From the NCBI RefSeq assembly GCF_001605895.1, contig NZ_LUAW01000045.1:37143-101142 (forward strand): a stretch of DNA of 64,000 nt, written 5' to 3'. The translations under genes and the position numbers were made by a program. The notes beneath the pieces were generated by a model, which saw only the letters and a program-made list of their open reading frames with translations, had not been told where the DNA came from and searched no databases. This document shows, piece after piece, positions 36,406 to 45,895 of this stretch. Positions within the stretch are counted from its first letter, which is position 1. Every line of letters starts with the position of its first letter. Source of the stretch: Acinetobacter pragensis. Lineage in GTDB: Bacteria > Pseudomonadota > Gammaproteobacteria > Pseudomonadales > Moraxellaceae.

Positions 36406-37134
36406 ATGCCTGCCATCTTGAACAAATTATCCTGCCTGCTTGTTGCTTCAATAGGGGTTTTCAGTGTCCCAGCACATGCAGAACTGTCTATTTATCCCAT
36501 CAAACATTTTATCACTGGTGAGAATGGACAGCGCTCAAGCACCATGAACATTATTTCGTCCAATGAAGAACTGGCGAAAAGCTATGAAGTCAATGTTTTC
36601 CGTTGGTCACAGGATGAACAAGGGCAGGATGTTCTAACTCCTGATTCAAGTTTAGCCGTCAATCCGCTTTCTTTTGTTATTGAACCCAATACTAAACGCA
36701 TTATTCGCATGGGGTTTAAGCAGCCTATTGCATCCATGCAGCTGCAAAAAGAAGAAGCTTGGCGAATCATCTTTAGCCCCCTGCCTGATGCCGAAACAGC
36801 TAAGGGATTAAAATACGCTTACAGCTTTAATGTTCCATTATTTGCAGGCAAAGACTTTAAGCCAGAAATGGCTTTTCAGTTGGCTAAAGACAATAAAAAT
36901 CAACCTATACTGATTGCAAAAAATTTAGGTACTGCCCACTTCCAAATTACAGGCTTTACACTGCAAGATGCTGCTGAAAGAGAGCTATTCATCAGCAAAG
37001 AACTCAAATATATTTTAGCGCATAAGCAGGCCACGTTTAATTTAAATATACCTGCGGTTAAATCCCAGACGGGATTAAAACTGATTGTTCAAACACCCGG
37101 CGCTCAAACCTTGAAATTTGATGTGGCGGAGTAA
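36406..37134 (+). CDS. periplasmic fimbrial chaperone (archaic chaperone-usher type)
   Basis: The 242-residue PapD-like chaperone has a signal peptide ending in PAHA (about residue 25). Two immunoglobulin-like domains follow: an N-terminal one with NTKRIIRMGFK (the conserved Arg/Lys region that anchors the pilin C-terminus, about 95-105) and a G1 strand near VPLF, then a C-terminal one. It should fold the two pilins and hand them to the usher. The Csu system chaperone CsuC is the nearest relative known to me. GGGGAAAA provides the ribosome-binding site. The usher starts five bases after its stop codon. Confidence 0.9.
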   Translation: MPAILNKLSCLLVASIGVFSVPAHAELSIYPIKHFITGENGQRSSTMNIISSNEELAKSYEVNVFRWSQDEQGQDVLTPDSSLAVNPLSFVIEPNTKRIIRMGFKQPIASMQLQKEEAWRIIFSPLPDAETAKGLKYAYSFNVPLFAGKDFKPEMAFQLAKDNKNQPILIAKNLGTAHFQITGFTLQDAAERELFISKELKYILAHKQATFNLNIPAVKSQTGLKLIVQTPGAQTLKFDVAE

Positions 37135-37139
37135 TAGCA

Positions 37140-39539
37140 ATGGTGATTAGACAATTATGCGATGTACGCAAGTCCCCTTCTATTCTTGTTCTGCTGCTGT
37201 GCTGCATTCAGGTAAAATACACTCATGCACAGGATTTTCCGGTTGAACCAGCTGTTAAACTGCCTGCCGGCACACAAAACTCAGCCCGCCCAAATTCTGA
37301 AAATTTAATCTTGGGTCTTTGGATTAATGGCGTAGATACACAGCAAGATGTATTTATTTTAAAAGAAAATAACCAGCTCTATATAGAATGCAGCCTATTA
37401 AAACAAGGTTTTGTCGATGTCTCTAAATTTACATATTTAAAGAAAGACAACTTGCAATATTGTTTAATTGACCGGTCTGACATCAGCAGTCAAATGGATG
37501 AACAGCGCCAATTATTTAAGCTGAACATTCCCGCGCAATATATGCTGTCGCAAAAGCTATCTTCACAACAGGACTACCTGCCGGATTTACCCAATTTAGG
37601 TGGTTTCATCAATTATAATGTGTATTTTCAGAATGGTGACTACAACAAGCAGGCCAATGCTTCAACCGACCTGAATATTTTCTGGAAAAACATACTGTTG
37701 AACAGCGGCCATATTTTCCGTAAAAACTACAATGAAGATCAAAGCAATTTTCAGTCCAGCAGCCGCCTGAATACCTCTTTAAGCTTTGAATTCCCAAAAA
37801 ACATGACCAGTTTAAAATTGGGCGATAATATCAGCACCGCTACTGGACTCAATCAGTCTTTTTACTTTGGCGGTTTCAGCTTTGGCACCAACTTTAGCAG
37901 CCGTCCTAATTACACCTATTGGAACACGCCATCCATATCTGGCAGCGCACTGACTCAATCCAGCGTCGATTTAATCATTAATGGCACACAAGCCTATAAC
38001 GCTAAAGTAAACCCTGGCCAATTCAATATTGACAGCAATATTGGCTTTAATGGTTTAGGAGATGCTGAAATTGTAGTCAAAGATATTTTAGGCAACACAA
38101 GCGTCCAAAACATACCGATTTTTGTCAATCAGCGTCTGCTGCGCCCAGGTTTGACCGACTATAATATTTCTGCCGGTAAACTGCGCTACAACTATGCCTA
38201 TGACGACAATGACTACCGTGACTGGTTCGGAAGCGCCTATATCCGCAGAGGGATAACATCCTCCACCACCTTAGGCGCAACAGCAGACTACAGCAAGAAA
38301 CTGGAAAGCGCTGGCCTATTATGGAGTCAATATTTGTATAAGCTGGGCTTGCTGGAAGTCAATTCTGCCTACAGCCATGCAGATAATTTGGGTTTAGAAG
38401 GCTATACCGTCAATACGGAGTTTAAGCGTGATAAGCAAAGTTATAGTATTGGGTTACGCTCTCAATATTACAGTTCGGATTTCCGTATGCTGGGTTTAGA
38501 TGACTACACCACCAATTATCTACCAAAAAATGAAAATCAAATTTATCTATCCAAATATCAAATTCCCTATCTAAACAATCTTTCACTCAGCTATGTAGAA
38601 CGTAAGTACCGCGATGATATAAATCAGGAAGACCAGCGGATTTTTAATTTAAGAAGCAGCCGATCATTGGCAAAAGGACTGTTTGGCAGTTTGGGCATAT
38701 CTTATGATGCCGAAAGTCGTGACCATGCCAGTATTGATTTAATGCTGAGCTATAACTTTGATGACAACAAACATTCTGTCACGCTCTCACAGCATGATGA
38801 TGACGAAACCAGCCTCCAGTTCAATAAATACAGTTACGAAAATACCGGTTTTGACTATACGGTCGGTGCAAGCCGCTCACATGATGTATATTCAGGGAAT
38901 CTATCCACACGCTTTAAAACCAATGCAGGTGATTTGAATTTACAATACCTGCAAACAGATGATCAAAAATATTACAATGCAAGCTATATGGGATCTCTGG
39001 TTTGGTTAGGCAACCGTTTTGACCTAAGCAAGTATATTTCGAATAGTTTTGGTCTAGTGCGCTTAGAAAACACGTCCAATGTAGATATTTACAGCAATGG
39101 TTCTTATATTGGCAAGACCAATAAACATGGTGAAATCTTCAGCTATAACTTAAGCGGCTATACGAAGAACAGTATTGCTTTTGATGAGAGCCAAATTGGT
39201 ATAGATACCGACATTGAAAGTACGAATCGCTCAATTATGCCTATGAATCAGCGCGGTTATATTATTGATTTTCCAATATCTAAAAACCAAAGCAAAGATG
39301 TAACCTTCAAATTTATTGATGACAATCAGAATGTGTTAGCTACAGGAAGCATTGTCAATTTGATTGGCATGAATAACGGTAAATATCCAATTACCAGCAG
39401 CAATCTTGTGACATTTTATGGATTGATGCCTATGGATTACAGCTTTGAAGTGCAAACGGCAGATAAGATCTGTAAAAGTTCATTTACCTTGGGTCTCGAT
39501 ACAAACGTCGATGAGCCGATTACCCTCATCTGCCAATAA
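37140..39539 (+). CDS. outer-membrane fimbrial usher (archaic type)
   Basis: The 799-residue outer-membrane usher translocates chaperone-pilin complexes and assembles the fibre. A signal peptide ends near YTHA. The N-terminal periplasmic domain follows (LGLWINGVDTQQDVFIL), then a long beta-barrel with aromatic strands interrupted by a plug-like segment, and C-terminal periplasmic domains with a conserved NGSYIGKTNKHGE loop and cysteines near the end (ADKICKSS, LICQ). Size and order fit CsuD-like ushers. It is the last gene of the operon; a CsuE-like tip adhesin does not follow. Confidence 0.9.
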   Translation: MVIRQLCDVRKSPSILVLLLCCIQVKYTHAQDFPVEPAVKLPAGTQNSARPNSENLILGLWINGVDTQQDVFILKENNQLYIECSLLKQGFVDVSKFTYLKKDNLQYCLIDRSDISSQMDEQRQLFKLNIPAQYMLSQKLSSQQDYLPDLPNLGGFINYNVYFQNGDYNKQANASTDLNIFWKNILLNSGHIFRKNYNEDQSNFQSSSRLNTSLSFEFPKNMTSLKLGDNISTATGLNQSFYFGGFSFGTNFSSRPNYTYWNTPSISGSALTQSSVDLIINGTQAYNAKVNPGQFNIDSNIGFNGLGDAEIVVKDILGNTSVQNIPIFVNQRLLRPGLTDYNISAGKLRYNYAYDDNDYRDWFGSAYIRRGITSSTTLGATADYSKKLESAGLLWSQYLYKLGLLEVNSAYSHADNLGLEGYTVNTEFKRDKQSYSIGLRSQYYSSDFRMLGLDDYTTNYLPKNENQIYLSKYQIPYLNNLSLSYVERKYRDDINQEDQRIFNLRSSRSLAKGLFGSLGISYDAESRDHASIDLMLSYNFDDNKHSVTLSQHDDDETSLQFNKYSYENTGFDYTVGASRSHDVYSGNLSTRFKTNAGDLNLQYLQTDDQKYYNASYMGSLVWLGNRFDLSKYISNSFGLVRLENTSNVDIYSNGSYIGKTNKHGEIFSYNLSGYTKNSIAFDESQIGIDTDIESTNRSIMPMNQRGYIIDFPISKNQSKDVTFKFIDDNQNVLATGSIVNLIGMNNGKYPITSSNLVTFYGLMPMDYSFEVQTADKICKSSFTLGLDTNVDEPITLICQ

Positions 39540-39551
39540 CTCTCAAAAAGT

Positions 39552-39585
39552 AAAAAAAGGAGATTCTTAAGAATCTCCTTTTTTT
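39552..39585. terminator. perfect bidirectional terminator after the usher gene
   Basis: A perfect palindrome with GGAGATTCTTAAGAATCTCC at its core is flanked by A and T runs. It covers the stop codon of the convergent hydrolase gene, so it can serve both. Confidence 0.9.
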
Positions 39586-40388
39586 ACCGCCTGTATATTT
39601 ATTATTTGCTGCACAAATTGGGCTGTTGCCTCTGGCTGTTCCAGCGGAAACATGTGCCCGCCCTCCACTACACTAAAATCAATGCCATAGGTTTTTTTCA
39701 CCCCTTGCGGTAAGCCTTGCTTATAAAAAGCGCTTTGTTCTGCGGTAATCAAATGCACAGGTATATTAGGCGCCTTACGCGGTGTACGCCACCACCAAGC
39801 CGGGACAGTCCTGAAAATATGCGCTTCTAGATCTTTAGGAATACTGAGCGTCACTCCTCCTCGGCTATGATCATCCCGAATGCCATGGTTAAAATAATCA
39901 TCAAAACACTGTTCATCAAAATTATTAAACAAGCGGTTTTTCCGTAAAGCCGCATAAGCCTCATCAAAGCTGCGCCAATGATCATTTCGCTTTAGAGTAA
40001 TGGCTGCCGGAGTAATTTTATCTACTGCTTTCAGCCTCAGCTTTTGCATGCCTTCAAAAATCGCTGATTTGCTGCCGATCACAAATGGCGGATCCATAAT
40101 AATCAATTGCGAAAACAATTCAGGACGCTTGTAAGCCGCCATTAAGGTAACCAGCGAACCAAATGAATGCCCGAGTCCAATCACTTGCTGCTTGGGAAAC
40201 TGCTGTTCTATGTCATGAATGACTTGATCAACCAAATGCGCCCAAGTATAGGTCACGGGGTACTGTGAATTCATGCCGATAAGCGGTATGGCTTTTATTT
40301 TATACTTTGCATCAAATGCCTGAAAGAACTTGGCATAGCTGCCAGCAGGAATACCGTTGGCGTGTGTAAAATGTATAGGCTGAAACAT
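39567..40388 (-). CDS. alpha/beta hydrolase
   Basis: The 273-residue protein has the alpha/beta-hydrolase fold: oxyanion-region HFTHANGIPAGSY near the N-terminus, nucleophile elbow GLGHSFGSL (Ser about residue 74), and the C-terminal histidine in VVEGGHMFPLEQP (about residue 250). It has no signal peptide. The substrate cannot be deduced; relatives include esterases and lipases. It is monocistronic and converges on the fimbrial operon, with its stop codon inside the shared terminator. Confidence 0.87.
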   Translation of the reverse strand: MFQPIHFTHANGIPAGSYAKFFQAFDAKYKIKAIPLIGMNSQYPVTYTWAHLVDQVIHDIEQQFPKQQVIGLGHSFGSLVTLMAAYKRPELFSQLIIMDPPFVIGSKSAIFEGMQKLRLKAVDKITPAAITLKRNDHWRSFDEAYAALRKNRLFNNFDEQCFDDYFNHGIRDDHSRGGVTLSIPKDLEAHIFRTVPAWWWRTPRKAPNIPVHLITAEQSAFYKQGLPQGVKKTYGIDFSVVEGGHMFPLEQPEATAQFVQQIINIQAVKKGDS

Positions 40389-40559
40389 AAAATTTAAAGG
40401 ACAGGAATTGTTTTCTTTAGACTAACGCGTTATGCATTTTTTAGTAATTGCATTTCTGCATATTCCTCTGAATGTTCAGTCATTCTGCATTCAAATACAC
40501 GCGCAAATACAAAGGCCGTCTGTCATAGCCCGCATTGTATTTATACTATGCATTCGCTG

Positions 40560-40826
40560 CTACTTCGCAGAAAGCACCAAGTTTTGATTCGGCATAAATG
40601 TGGCGCCGCATGTGGTTTTATCCCCTGCAATAACGACTGCACGGCCTTTCACTGCTGTACTTAAATCCGATGCAATAGCAGAAACAGTCGCTTTGCATTT
40701 CGGGCAAAAATGTTTCATACCGTTTAAATGCACAGCAATCCCATTAATCGTAAAAGTATTTTCGCATTCAGAAACCACGCCGCCATGCGATGTTTGAGAA
40801 CCTAAAGTCACCAGCGCTTTTGCCAT
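40560..40826 (-). CDS. orphan PAAR-domain protein
   Basis: The 88-residue protein has the PAAR repeat plan: LGSQTSHGGVVSECENTFTINGIAV at the start and a later GRAVVIAGDKTTCGA segment, with several Cys/His residues (HFCPKC among them) that may bind zinc. PAAR proteins sharpen the VgrG spike of type VI secretion systems and carry effectors. No VgrG, Hcp or effector gene is adjacent. Head-to-head with it is the small DEY-motif gene. Confidence 0.8.
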   Translation of the reverse strand: MAKALVTLGSQTSHGGVVSECENTFTINGIAVHLNGMKHFCPKCKATVSAIASDLSTAVKGRAVVIAGDKTTCGATFMPNQNLVLSAK

Positions 40827-41031
40827 TTTTTAATTATCCATTGTTTTAATTTTGCGCATATTCTAGCCGAAATTGTTTGATGCCTCCAGTCTGTTATTTA
40901 AGACTAAAACAGAGGCTGATTGTTCAGCAGTTAGCAGCGGTATTTCAGCAATCGTTCAGTTTTATACTGTATTGGTTATATTTAGCTATATAATGATTTT
41001 AAAAATATATGATCCATTTTACGAGGCCTCC

Positions 41032-41319
41032 ATGAATTCCGAAGAACGTTCTGAGTTATTTATTCAGCAAATTCAAAACGTATTGCTGCATGATTGGGAC
41101 CCTTTAAACATCCGTAAAAATTCATCCATGCAAGACGAATATGATGCCTATATTGTCGATGTCCTAGATATACTTGAAGATGAAAATGCAACAGCTGCTG
41201 AAATAGCACATTGCCTGCAAGAAATTGAACATGAATTTCTGGGGCTAAAAAAACCGACGGACCGCGCTGAAAAAGCCGCTGCTAAAATTTGGCAGCATTT
41301 TGAAAATTTTATCGCTTAA
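41032..41319 (+). CDS. small acidic helical protein with WDPL-x-IR / DEY motif, second copy
   Basis: From the ATG at 41032, preceded by GAGG, the protein has 95 residues; the open frame extends upstream but that part is unlike its paralogue. It contains DWDPLNIR, then DEYDAYIVDVLDILE, as in the gene at 8144-8422, and aligns with it along most of its length. It is all-helical, acidic and cytoplasmic. Position next to a PAAR gene could suggest a link to secretion, such as an immunity or adaptor role, but the other copy has no such neighbour. Function unknown. Confidence 0.7.
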   Translation: MNSEERSELFIQQIQNVLLHDWDPLNIRKNSSMQDEYDAYIVDVLDILEDENATAAEIAHCLQEIEHEFLGLKKPTDRAEKAAAKIWQHFENFIA

Positions 41320-41377
41320 CTAATATCTTCCTTCCGCGCTGGAAAAGCAACCTGAATTATTTCTTGCCCAGCCCATA

Positions 41378-41406
41378 AAAAAAAGCGCCCATAGGCGCTT
41401 TTTTAA
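41378..41406. terminator. bidirectional terminator between the DEY-motif gene and rapA
   Basis: AAAAAAGCGCC and GGCGCTTTTTT pair around CATA, with A and T runs on the two sides, between two converging genes. Confidence 0.87.
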
Positions 41407-41434
41407 AAGGTATTAGACACGTTGGAAGCCTAAG

Positions 41435-44278
41435 TTAAGGCTTCACCACCACCAGCACTTGAATAGCTTCAGGTGTTACAGACAACCCATCCAGCAGGCT
41501 CAAGCCTTCTTTCTGGAATTTTTGCAGACGGGAGATTTCATCTTCACGGATGCTTGGATTGAATTGTTTCAAGTAAGTCAAACGGTCAATTTCATATTGC
41601 CATTTACTGCCGTACACTTCTTTAGCCTGCTGCTTGAAGTTCGGTAAAGCGGCTTTAGCGATATCCAGCGCTTGATTGTAACGCTCTTCAATCACATCAC
41701 GGCGCGCTTTTACCACTTGGCGGCAGCTGTTGCTGTCCAGATGATGCAAATACGGCTTCAAAATTTCCGGCGCAATTTTTTGCGATAAATCCTGGCCTTT
41801 TTCGCTCAATAGAACGCGAATCAATTGCTGCGGCAAACTTGACGGTAAATTCAATGCTTTAGGCGCAATGACATCCACTTTAAACCAGACTTCAATCAAC
41901 ACTGAACCTTGCGGTAAAGCCGCAGATTTCAGCACTGCCACATTGGTGCTGCCGAAACCTTGCGTGTTAATCATTTCCATCACGCTTTCGGTAAATGGAT
42001 GCTCTAAAGTCAGATACTGCGCATCTTCACGCAATTGCGCCTGATCGCGGTAGAAAGTCGCGGTCATGCCGTCTTCATCTAAAGTCAGGCCTTGTACCTG
42101 CATTTGATCTGTCGGCTTAATGATGACTGTACCGTTGCTTTGCTCATCAAAATCGATGTTTGTTGCCGCCATAAAGCGCTTCATAAACATCGGCAGCGTG
42201 GTATTGTCGTCATAATCTTCCAGCGCTGTCACAATTTCCTGCGCTACAATTGGACGGCAAGAATTGTATTCCAGCAAGCGGTCACGGCCAGCCTGCAGCT
42301 CAGCTTCCAGCGCTTCACGCTGTACAGACACTTCTTCCAGCAAATCTTCAAACTGCTGTCCTAAGTCGGACAATAAACAATCTTTCAATTTAACAATAAA
42401 GTTTTCTTGTAAAGTCTGCGCAGTCGGTGAAATATTACTAAAAATATTCAAGCCTTCGTTGTACCAGCGGAACATGCGTTCCTGCGCTGTACCTGCCAAA
42501 TAAGGCACATGAATTTGAATACGGTTTTCTTGGCCGATACGGTCTAAACGCCCGATCCGCTGTTCCAGCACATCTGGGTTTGCCGGCAAATCAAATAAAA
42601 TCAAGTCAGAGGCAAATTGGAAATTCCGGCCTTCTGAACCGATTTCTGAACACAGTAAAATCTGCGCGCCATAAGATTCTTCTGCAAAATAAGCTGCCGC
42701 TTGGTCACGTTCCAGCAGGCTCATGCCCTCATGGAACATTGCCGTGCGAATGCCGGCATGCAGGCGCAGCACGTTTTCCAAAGCTTCAACCACTGGCCCG
42801 CTGCGGGCAATCAGCAATACTTTCTTATGCTTCAAATCTGTACGCAGTTTTTCCAGCAGCCACATAACGCGCGGATCATGTTCCATCCAAGCGCCATCCA
42901 GCTGTGTTTCTTCAGGCCACATCTGCTCACGCAGCTTACCGTCTTTAGACCAGCTTTCCGGTGCAGGCAATGCTGCTGGCTGGCAGTCACGGCCGGGGAA
43001 GCCTTGAATCGCTTCACGCGTGTTGCGGAATAAAATACGGCCTGTGCCGTGACGGTCTAAAATTTCATGAATCGCACGGAAACGCTGCTCAGGCGTATCA
43101 TCTATACGCTGGCCCAGCAATGTCTCTACGGCATCTAAATGCGCTGCTTCCAGCGGCATATCAGACATCAGCACTTCCGCAATTTTAGCGGTTTGCTGAT
43201 ACTGCTCTTCTTCATCCAAGAAGCGGTCCAATGAATTAAAGCGTGATGGATCCAGCAGGCGCATGCGGGCAAAATGGCTTTCTACACCCAGCTGTTCCGG
43301 TGTTGCAGTTAAAAGCAATACACCAGCTGTTTGCTGTGCCAATTCTTCTACAAGATCGTAACGGTCGTTTCCGCCTTCTTCTTCATTCCACATCAAATGA
43401 TGCGCTTCATCCACCACCAGCAAATCAAAACCGGCTTCTAACGCCTGCTCGCGCAAGTCATCATGATCAATCATCAAGTCGATGCTGGCGATAATACACT
43501 GTTCGGTTAAAAACGGATTCTGTTCTGGATCATGTTCTTTGATGGATGCTGTGCGGGTCAAATCAAACAATGAAAATTCAAGATTGAAGCGGCGGCGCAT
43601 TTCAATCATCCACTGATATTGCAGTGAATCAGGCACTAAAATCAGGATGCGTTCAGAACGGCCTGTTTTCAGCTGCTGGTGAATGATCAGGCCTGCTTCA
43701 ATGGTTTTGCCCAAACCCACTTCATCCGCCAATAATACGCGCGGCGCAAAACGCTTGCCGACTTCATGCGCAATATACAGCTGATGCGGAATCAGGCCCA
43801 CACGTGAGCCGACCAAACCGCGCAATGGGCTAGACTTCATATTGGCCTGCATCAGCAGTGACTCAATACGCAGGTCATACCATTCTTTATAGTCAATTTG
43901 GCTGGCCAACAAGCGGTCTAATGGCTTTGACAGCTGAATATTAGCCCCGATACGGGTTTCATTTAAGGCTTTGCGCTCTTCAGTGCCGCCGGCCGATGTG
44001 CGGATGACGTTATAGCGCAGCACCCCATGACGGTCTTCAACAGATTCAACAGTCCACGCAGTGCCTTCCTGATCCTGAAGTTCATCGCCTGTATTAAAAA
44101 CAATGCGGGATAAAGGCGCATTGTGGCGCGCATAGACACGGGTTTCATCACTTTTGGGGAATAAAATGCTGACCGATCGCTCATCTACATCAATTAGAAC
44201 TCCTAAGCCTAGTTCTGTTTCTGTGTCCGACAACCATCGTTGACCAATAGCAAACTGCTGCAATTTTTCCACCTTCAT
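41435..44278 (-). CDS. rapA: RNA polymerase-associated helicase-like ATPase RapA
   Basis: RapA is a Swi2/Snf2-type ATPase that binds RNA polymerase and helps it recycle after transcription. From the ATG at 44278 the protein has 947 residues; a 21-codon upstream extension is unlikely. Visible are an N-terminal Tudor-like region, Walker A DEVGLGKTIEAG (about 175-190), DEAH box VVDEAHHL, motif III LLLTATPEQ, helicase C-terminal motifs with GSEGRNFQFA and the arginine-finger QRIGRLDRIGQ, and a RapA-specific C-terminal domain. Apparent open frames on the opposite strand are shadows. Confidence 0.95.
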   Translation of the reverse strand: MKVEKLQQFAIGQRWLSDTETELGLGVLIDVDERSVSILFPKSDETRVYARHNAPLSRIVFNTGDELQDQEGTAWTVESVEDRHGVLRYNVIRTSAGGTEERKALNETRIGANIQLSKPLDRLLASQIDYKEWYDLRIESLLMQANMKSSPLRGLVGSRVGLIPHQLYIAHEVGKRFAPRVLLADEVGLGKTIEAGLIIHQQLKTGRSERILILVPDSLQYQWMIEMRRRFNLEFSLFDLTRTASIKEHDPEQNPFLTEQCIIASIDLMIDHDDLREQALEAGFDLLVVDEAHHLMWNEEEGGNDRYDLVEELAQQTAGVLLLTATPEQLGVESHFARMRLLDPSRFNSLDRFLDEEEQYQQTAKIAEVLMSDMPLEAAHLDAVETLLGQRIDDTPEQRFRAIHEILDRHGTGRILFRNTREAIQGFPGRDCQPAALPAPESWSKDGKLREQMWPEETQLDGAWMEHDPRVMWLLEKLRTDLKHKKVLLIARSGPVVEALENVLRLHAGIRTAMFHEGMSLLERDQAAAYFAEESYGAQILLCSEIGSEGRNFQFASDLILFDLPANPDVLEQRIGRLDRIGQENRIQIHVPYLAGTAQERMFRWYNEGLNIFSNISPTAQTLQENFIVKLKDCLLSDLGQQFEDLLEEVSVQREALEAELQAGRDRLLEYNSCRPIVAQEIVTALEDYDDNTTLPMFMKRFMAATNIDFDEQSNGTVIIKPTDQMQVQGLTLDEDGMTATFYRDQAQLREDAQYLTLEHPFTESVMEMINTQGFGSTNVAVLKSAALPQGSVLIEVWFKVDVIAPKALNLPSSLPQQLIRVLLSEKGQDLSQKIAPEILKPYLHHLDSNSCRQVVKARRDVIEERYNQALDIAKAALPNFKQQAKEVYGSKWQYEIDRLTYLKQFNPSIREDEISRLQKFQKEGLSLLDGLSVTPEAIQVLVVVKP

Positions 44279-44413
44279 CTTAAATAAGGACTGCAAATTT
44301 GAGACCCAAATAGTGTTTGATATTTGAGCAAAAATCCACACCGAATAGCAATATATTTTGACATAAAGCCCACTAAAAAGTGAGCCTCATTTTGAATGTT
44401 TAAACAGTATTTT

Positions 44414-45058
44414 CTAAAATGGCGCCGGGCAATGAAATTCAATCATTTTATCTGTTGCCGGGTGCTGAAAACTTAAGCGTTCTGCATGCAGGCAAAGACG
44501 CGGTGTAAGCGCCTGATGCTGTTCATCTGCATATAATGTATCCCCCACAATTGGATGACCTAAATATTGCATGTGCACACGCAATTGGTGTGAACGGCCA
44601 GTAATGGGGGTCAATTTAACGCGCGTGACTGCTGCCCCGCCGATTTGAAAATTTTCCAGAACTTCCCAATGGGTCAGCGCCGGCTTATTGTGCGCTGGAT
44701 CTGCAATATGCAATGGCGGGCGGCTTGGGTCATAAACCACAGGAACATCAACAGTGCCTTCGCCTTCTAATGTTCCAGCGACAATCGCTTGGTAGGTTTT
44801 AGATGTTTGGCGCTCTTGAAATTGACGGGAGATGCGGTTTTGACCAATGCGGGTTAATGCGAAAACCAAAATGCCTGAGGTATCACGGTCTAAACGGTGA
44901 ATCAGTAGCGTTTTCGGTTCTTCTTGAAGCAGTCGATTGATCAGGCAGTCCTGAAGGTCTGCAGTTTTTCCTGGAACAGTGAGCAAACCAGCCGGCTTAT
45001 GTATCACCATAAAATCTTCATCACGATGAATCAGATGTTCTGTCAGAAAATTATTCAA
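44414..45058 (-). CDS. RluA-family pseudouridine synthase
   Basis: The 214-residue protein isomerises uridine to pseudouridine in RNA. The RluA catalytic motif HRLDRDTSGILVFA is intact (catalytic Asp about residue 58), with the following GRSHQLRVHMQYLGHPIVGDTLY segment. There is no S4 domain, and the short length is that of RluA, which modifies 23S rRNA U746 and tRNA U32 in E. coli; the exact target here is inference. It is monocistronic, downstream of nothing obvious. Confidence 0.9.
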   Translation of the reverse strand: MNNFLTEHLIHRDEDFMVIHKPAGLLTVPGKTADLQDCLINRLLQEEPKTLLIHRLDRDTSGILVFALTRIGQNRISRQFQERQTSKTYQAIVAGTLEGEGTVDVPVVYDPSRPPLHIADPAHNKPALTHWEVLENFQIGGAAVTRVKLTPITGRSHQLRVHMQYLGHPIVGDTLYADEQHQALTPRLCLHAERLSFQHPATDKMIEFHCPAPF

Positions 45059-45190
45059 TGTTCAATCCAGGCCAATCGCGAAAACAAGGGCGCAATGATA
45101 AAAAGCTTAGCCAAGAAATACAATGAGAAATAGCCGAATTGACAATGATTTTTACGATTTTAGATAAATATTTTTCCAATTGGGCTGAAA

Positions 45191-45895
45191 TTAATTTTTA
45201 GGCACGAGAATTTGCATCAGATGGCTTAACGCCGGCTGCTGTAAAAAATCTTCATAAGTGATATTCGCGCCATTGGCCCGCCATAAACCGACCAAACTCA
45301 CCATAGCAACTGAGTCTAATCCATAGCTGTGCAGGTCCGCTTTCGGGTCAATGTCCAAAGCATCCATGTTTAACTGTTCTGCCACTGCCAGCAAAATACC
45401 TTTAGGTGACAGCACATATGCCGTGGGCGCACTTAAATTCCACAGCCGCATGAGGCTATAGGTATTCATATGATGCACCGATTGCGCAGTCAAGTTATCG
45501 ACCCACTGAATATGCTGTTCGGCATTGGGCAGTAAAATTGCATCATCAATAATGCAAATGTGCGCAGTGACACTCATTAAATGCGCCAATACCTGTTTCA
45601 GCAGCGGCGTAACCTGCCCAGCAATCATGAGTTGCGGATAAATTGAAAGCAGCTCGCCTAGCCTTTGCATGCCCTGCATCGCATTGTCGCCAGACAAATC
45701 TACAATTTGAAGATCCAGCGCTTTGGCTTTGTTGGCGATACTGGTTATATTCTGCATGAGTTTTGAGTCTGACATTGCGGCATCTGCACGCAATTCATGC
45801 AGCCCCGTCAGCAGCAGGACTGACTGCGCTGAAACAACTGACCACTTTGCAGCGGATGGCGCAAAGTGAATTTTTTTAGGCATTGGGTACAGCAT
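45191..45895 (-). CDS. orphan aryl-carrier protein with degenerate isochorismatase domain (EntB/BasF-like)
   Basis: The ATG at 45895 has a GAGG ribosome-binding site and gives 234 residues. The C-terminal about 75 residues form a carrier domain close to that of EntB/BasF/DhbB, with the phosphopantetheine serine in SYGLDSVAMVSL and the following LVGLWRANGANITYEDF. The N-terminal part keeps the length and some landmarks of the isochorismatase domain (for example VHHMNTYSLMRL near its end), but the LLIHDMQ-type catalytic segment reads LLLTGLHE, without the aspartate, so hydrolysis is unlikely. No NRPS, siderophore or salicylate/DHB genes are adjacent. It is either a relic of a siderophore cluster or a carrier working with an enzyme elsewhere. 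Confidence 0.75.
   Translation of the reverse strand: MLYPMPKKIHFAPSAAKWSVVSAQSVLLLTGLHELRADAAMSDSKLMQNITSIANKAKALDLQIVDLSGDNAMQGMQRLGELLSIYPQLMIAGQVTPLLKQVLAHLMSVTAHICIIDDAILLPNAEQHIQWVDNLTAQSVHHMNTYSLMRLWNLSAPTAYVLSPKGILLAVAEQLNMDALDIDPKADLHSYGLDSVAMVSLVGLWRANGANITYEDFLQQPALSHLMQILVPKN

Noticed and set aside
42092..43494. Several plus-strand open frames opposite rapA
   Set aside because: All are shadows of the well-supported rapA frame, caused by its codon composition; none has a start signal or family resemblance.
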